Shown here piece after piece: positions 63,816-64,000 of a DNA stretch of 64,000 nucleotides (the first letter of the stretch is position 1; every line of letters begins with the position of its first letter). This stretch comes from Affinundibacterium macrobrachii (lineage in GTDB: Bacteria; Pseudomonadota; Gammaproteobacteria; Burkholderiales; Burkholderiaceae_D): assembly GCF_014652415.1 (NCBI RefSeq), contig NZ_BMYT01000003.1, positions 186,001-250,000 on the forward strand, written 5' to 3'. The notes below the pieces were generated by a model that made no database searches, had not been told where the DNA came from, and saw only the letters and a program-made list of their open reading frames with translations. A program made the position numbers and the translations under genes.

Positions 63816-64000
63816 CTATTTAGAGGTCGTATGCGATACGCCAGCCATCGGTATCGCAAGCAGGATCAGCATCGCGAAAGCAAATACGCCGTCACGCAAG
63901 ATCGCGTTAAAACAAGCTGCAAACATCATAGACAGCGTGAGCATCGACACCAACATCGCGCGCTCACTATGCTCAGAGTTCACCATACGAAAGGCGATCC
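63816..64000 (-). CDS. C-terminal part of a membrane protein, probable O-antigen ligase (truncated by window edge)
   Basis: The minus-strand frame enters from the window edge and stops at 63816-63818. It encodes about 61 residues, with SERAMLVSMLTLSMMFAACFNAIL and FAFAMLILLAIPMAGVSH forming two membrane helices near a hydrophilic tail. This pattern and the position just before msbA fit a WaaL/RfaL-type O-antigen ligase, but the fragment is too short for certainty. Confidence 0.5.
   Translation of the reverse strand, partial: IAFRMVNSEHSERAMLVSMLTLSMMFAACFNAILRDGVFAFAMLILLAIPMAGVSHTTSK

Overview
The window looks like chromosome from a betaproteobacterium of the Burkholderiales, most likely an Oxalobacteraceae genus of moderate GC such as Undibacterium. 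This rests on general gene character, several TonB-dependent receptors, an MsbA/O-antigen-ligase-like pair and an integron integrase close to the class 1 type; no rRNA or other marker is present, so the placement is inference. No rRNA, tRNA or CRISPR array was seen.

Most of the window (about 0.5-52.6 kb) is a polysaccharide and sugar-acid utilisation region. (1) 0.5-9.4 kb: a FadR-type GntR regulator, then kdgD, a 2-oxoglutarate-semialdehyde dehydrogenase, a hexuronate-type MFS transporter, an SMP-30 lactonase and a secreted GH43 enzyme. (2) 9.4-19.1 kb: a beta-glucoside locus (MFS carrier, glucokinase, GH1 beta-glucosidase, TonB-dependent receptor) divergent from a flavin-dependent halogenase-family gene and followed by a LacI regulator; matching LacI-type palindromes lie in both intergenic regions. 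(3) 19.1-24.1 kb: a signalling pair, a MASE1-PAS hybrid histidine kinase and a REC-GGDEF diguanylate cyclase. (4) 24.2-36.6 kb: pectin breakdown (GH28; a GH28-pectinesterase fusion; a rhamnogalacturonan acetylesterase; a TonB-dependent receptor), a second GntR regulator, garD and udh. With kdgD, the dehydrogenase and the lactonase of block 1 this completes the oxidative route galacturonate -> galactarate -> 5-dehydro-4-deoxyglucarate -> 2-oxoglutarate semialdehyde -> 2-oxoglutarate. (5) 36.9-43.3 kb: a mixed stretch with a MarR regulator behind a perfect 22-bp palindrome, an S41 protease, a secreted papain-like cysteine protease, a GcvA-like LysR regulator and a lone protein with a HEPN-like motif. 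(6) 43.7-52.6 kb: dgoK, a RidA-family protein, an unknown 393-residue protein, an SDR dehydrogenase, an FHS-type sugar transporter, a D-serine-dehydratase-like PLP enzyme and an N-acyl-D-amino-acid deacylase. Together these can be read as a pathway for N-acetyl-hexosaminates (deacetylate, deaminate to a 2-keto-3-deoxy acid, phosphorylate); that reading is inference.

The most unusual structure is at 53.3-55.3 kb: a small integron remnant. The first 150 residues of an IntI-type integrase, behind a LexA-box-like site, diverge from two minus-strand cassettes bounded by attC-like hairpins. One cassette carries a small membrane protein, the other a HEPN/abortive-infection-like protein. Beside it lie a 176-bp element with 20-bp terminal inverted repeats and what appears to be the tail of a broken gene.

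From 55.3 kb onwards the genes are ordinary: a serine hydrolase, a DUF885 protein, two periplasmic solute-binding-like proteins, a glutaminyl-cyclase-like M28 protein, msbA and the 3' end of a probable O-antigen ligase. A composite intergenic repeat (hairpin plus palindromes) occurs at 1.6-2.0 kb and, inverted, at 47.4-47.8 kb, so it brackets most of the sugar region; a third partial copy is next to a 12-bp tandem array at 47.9 kb.
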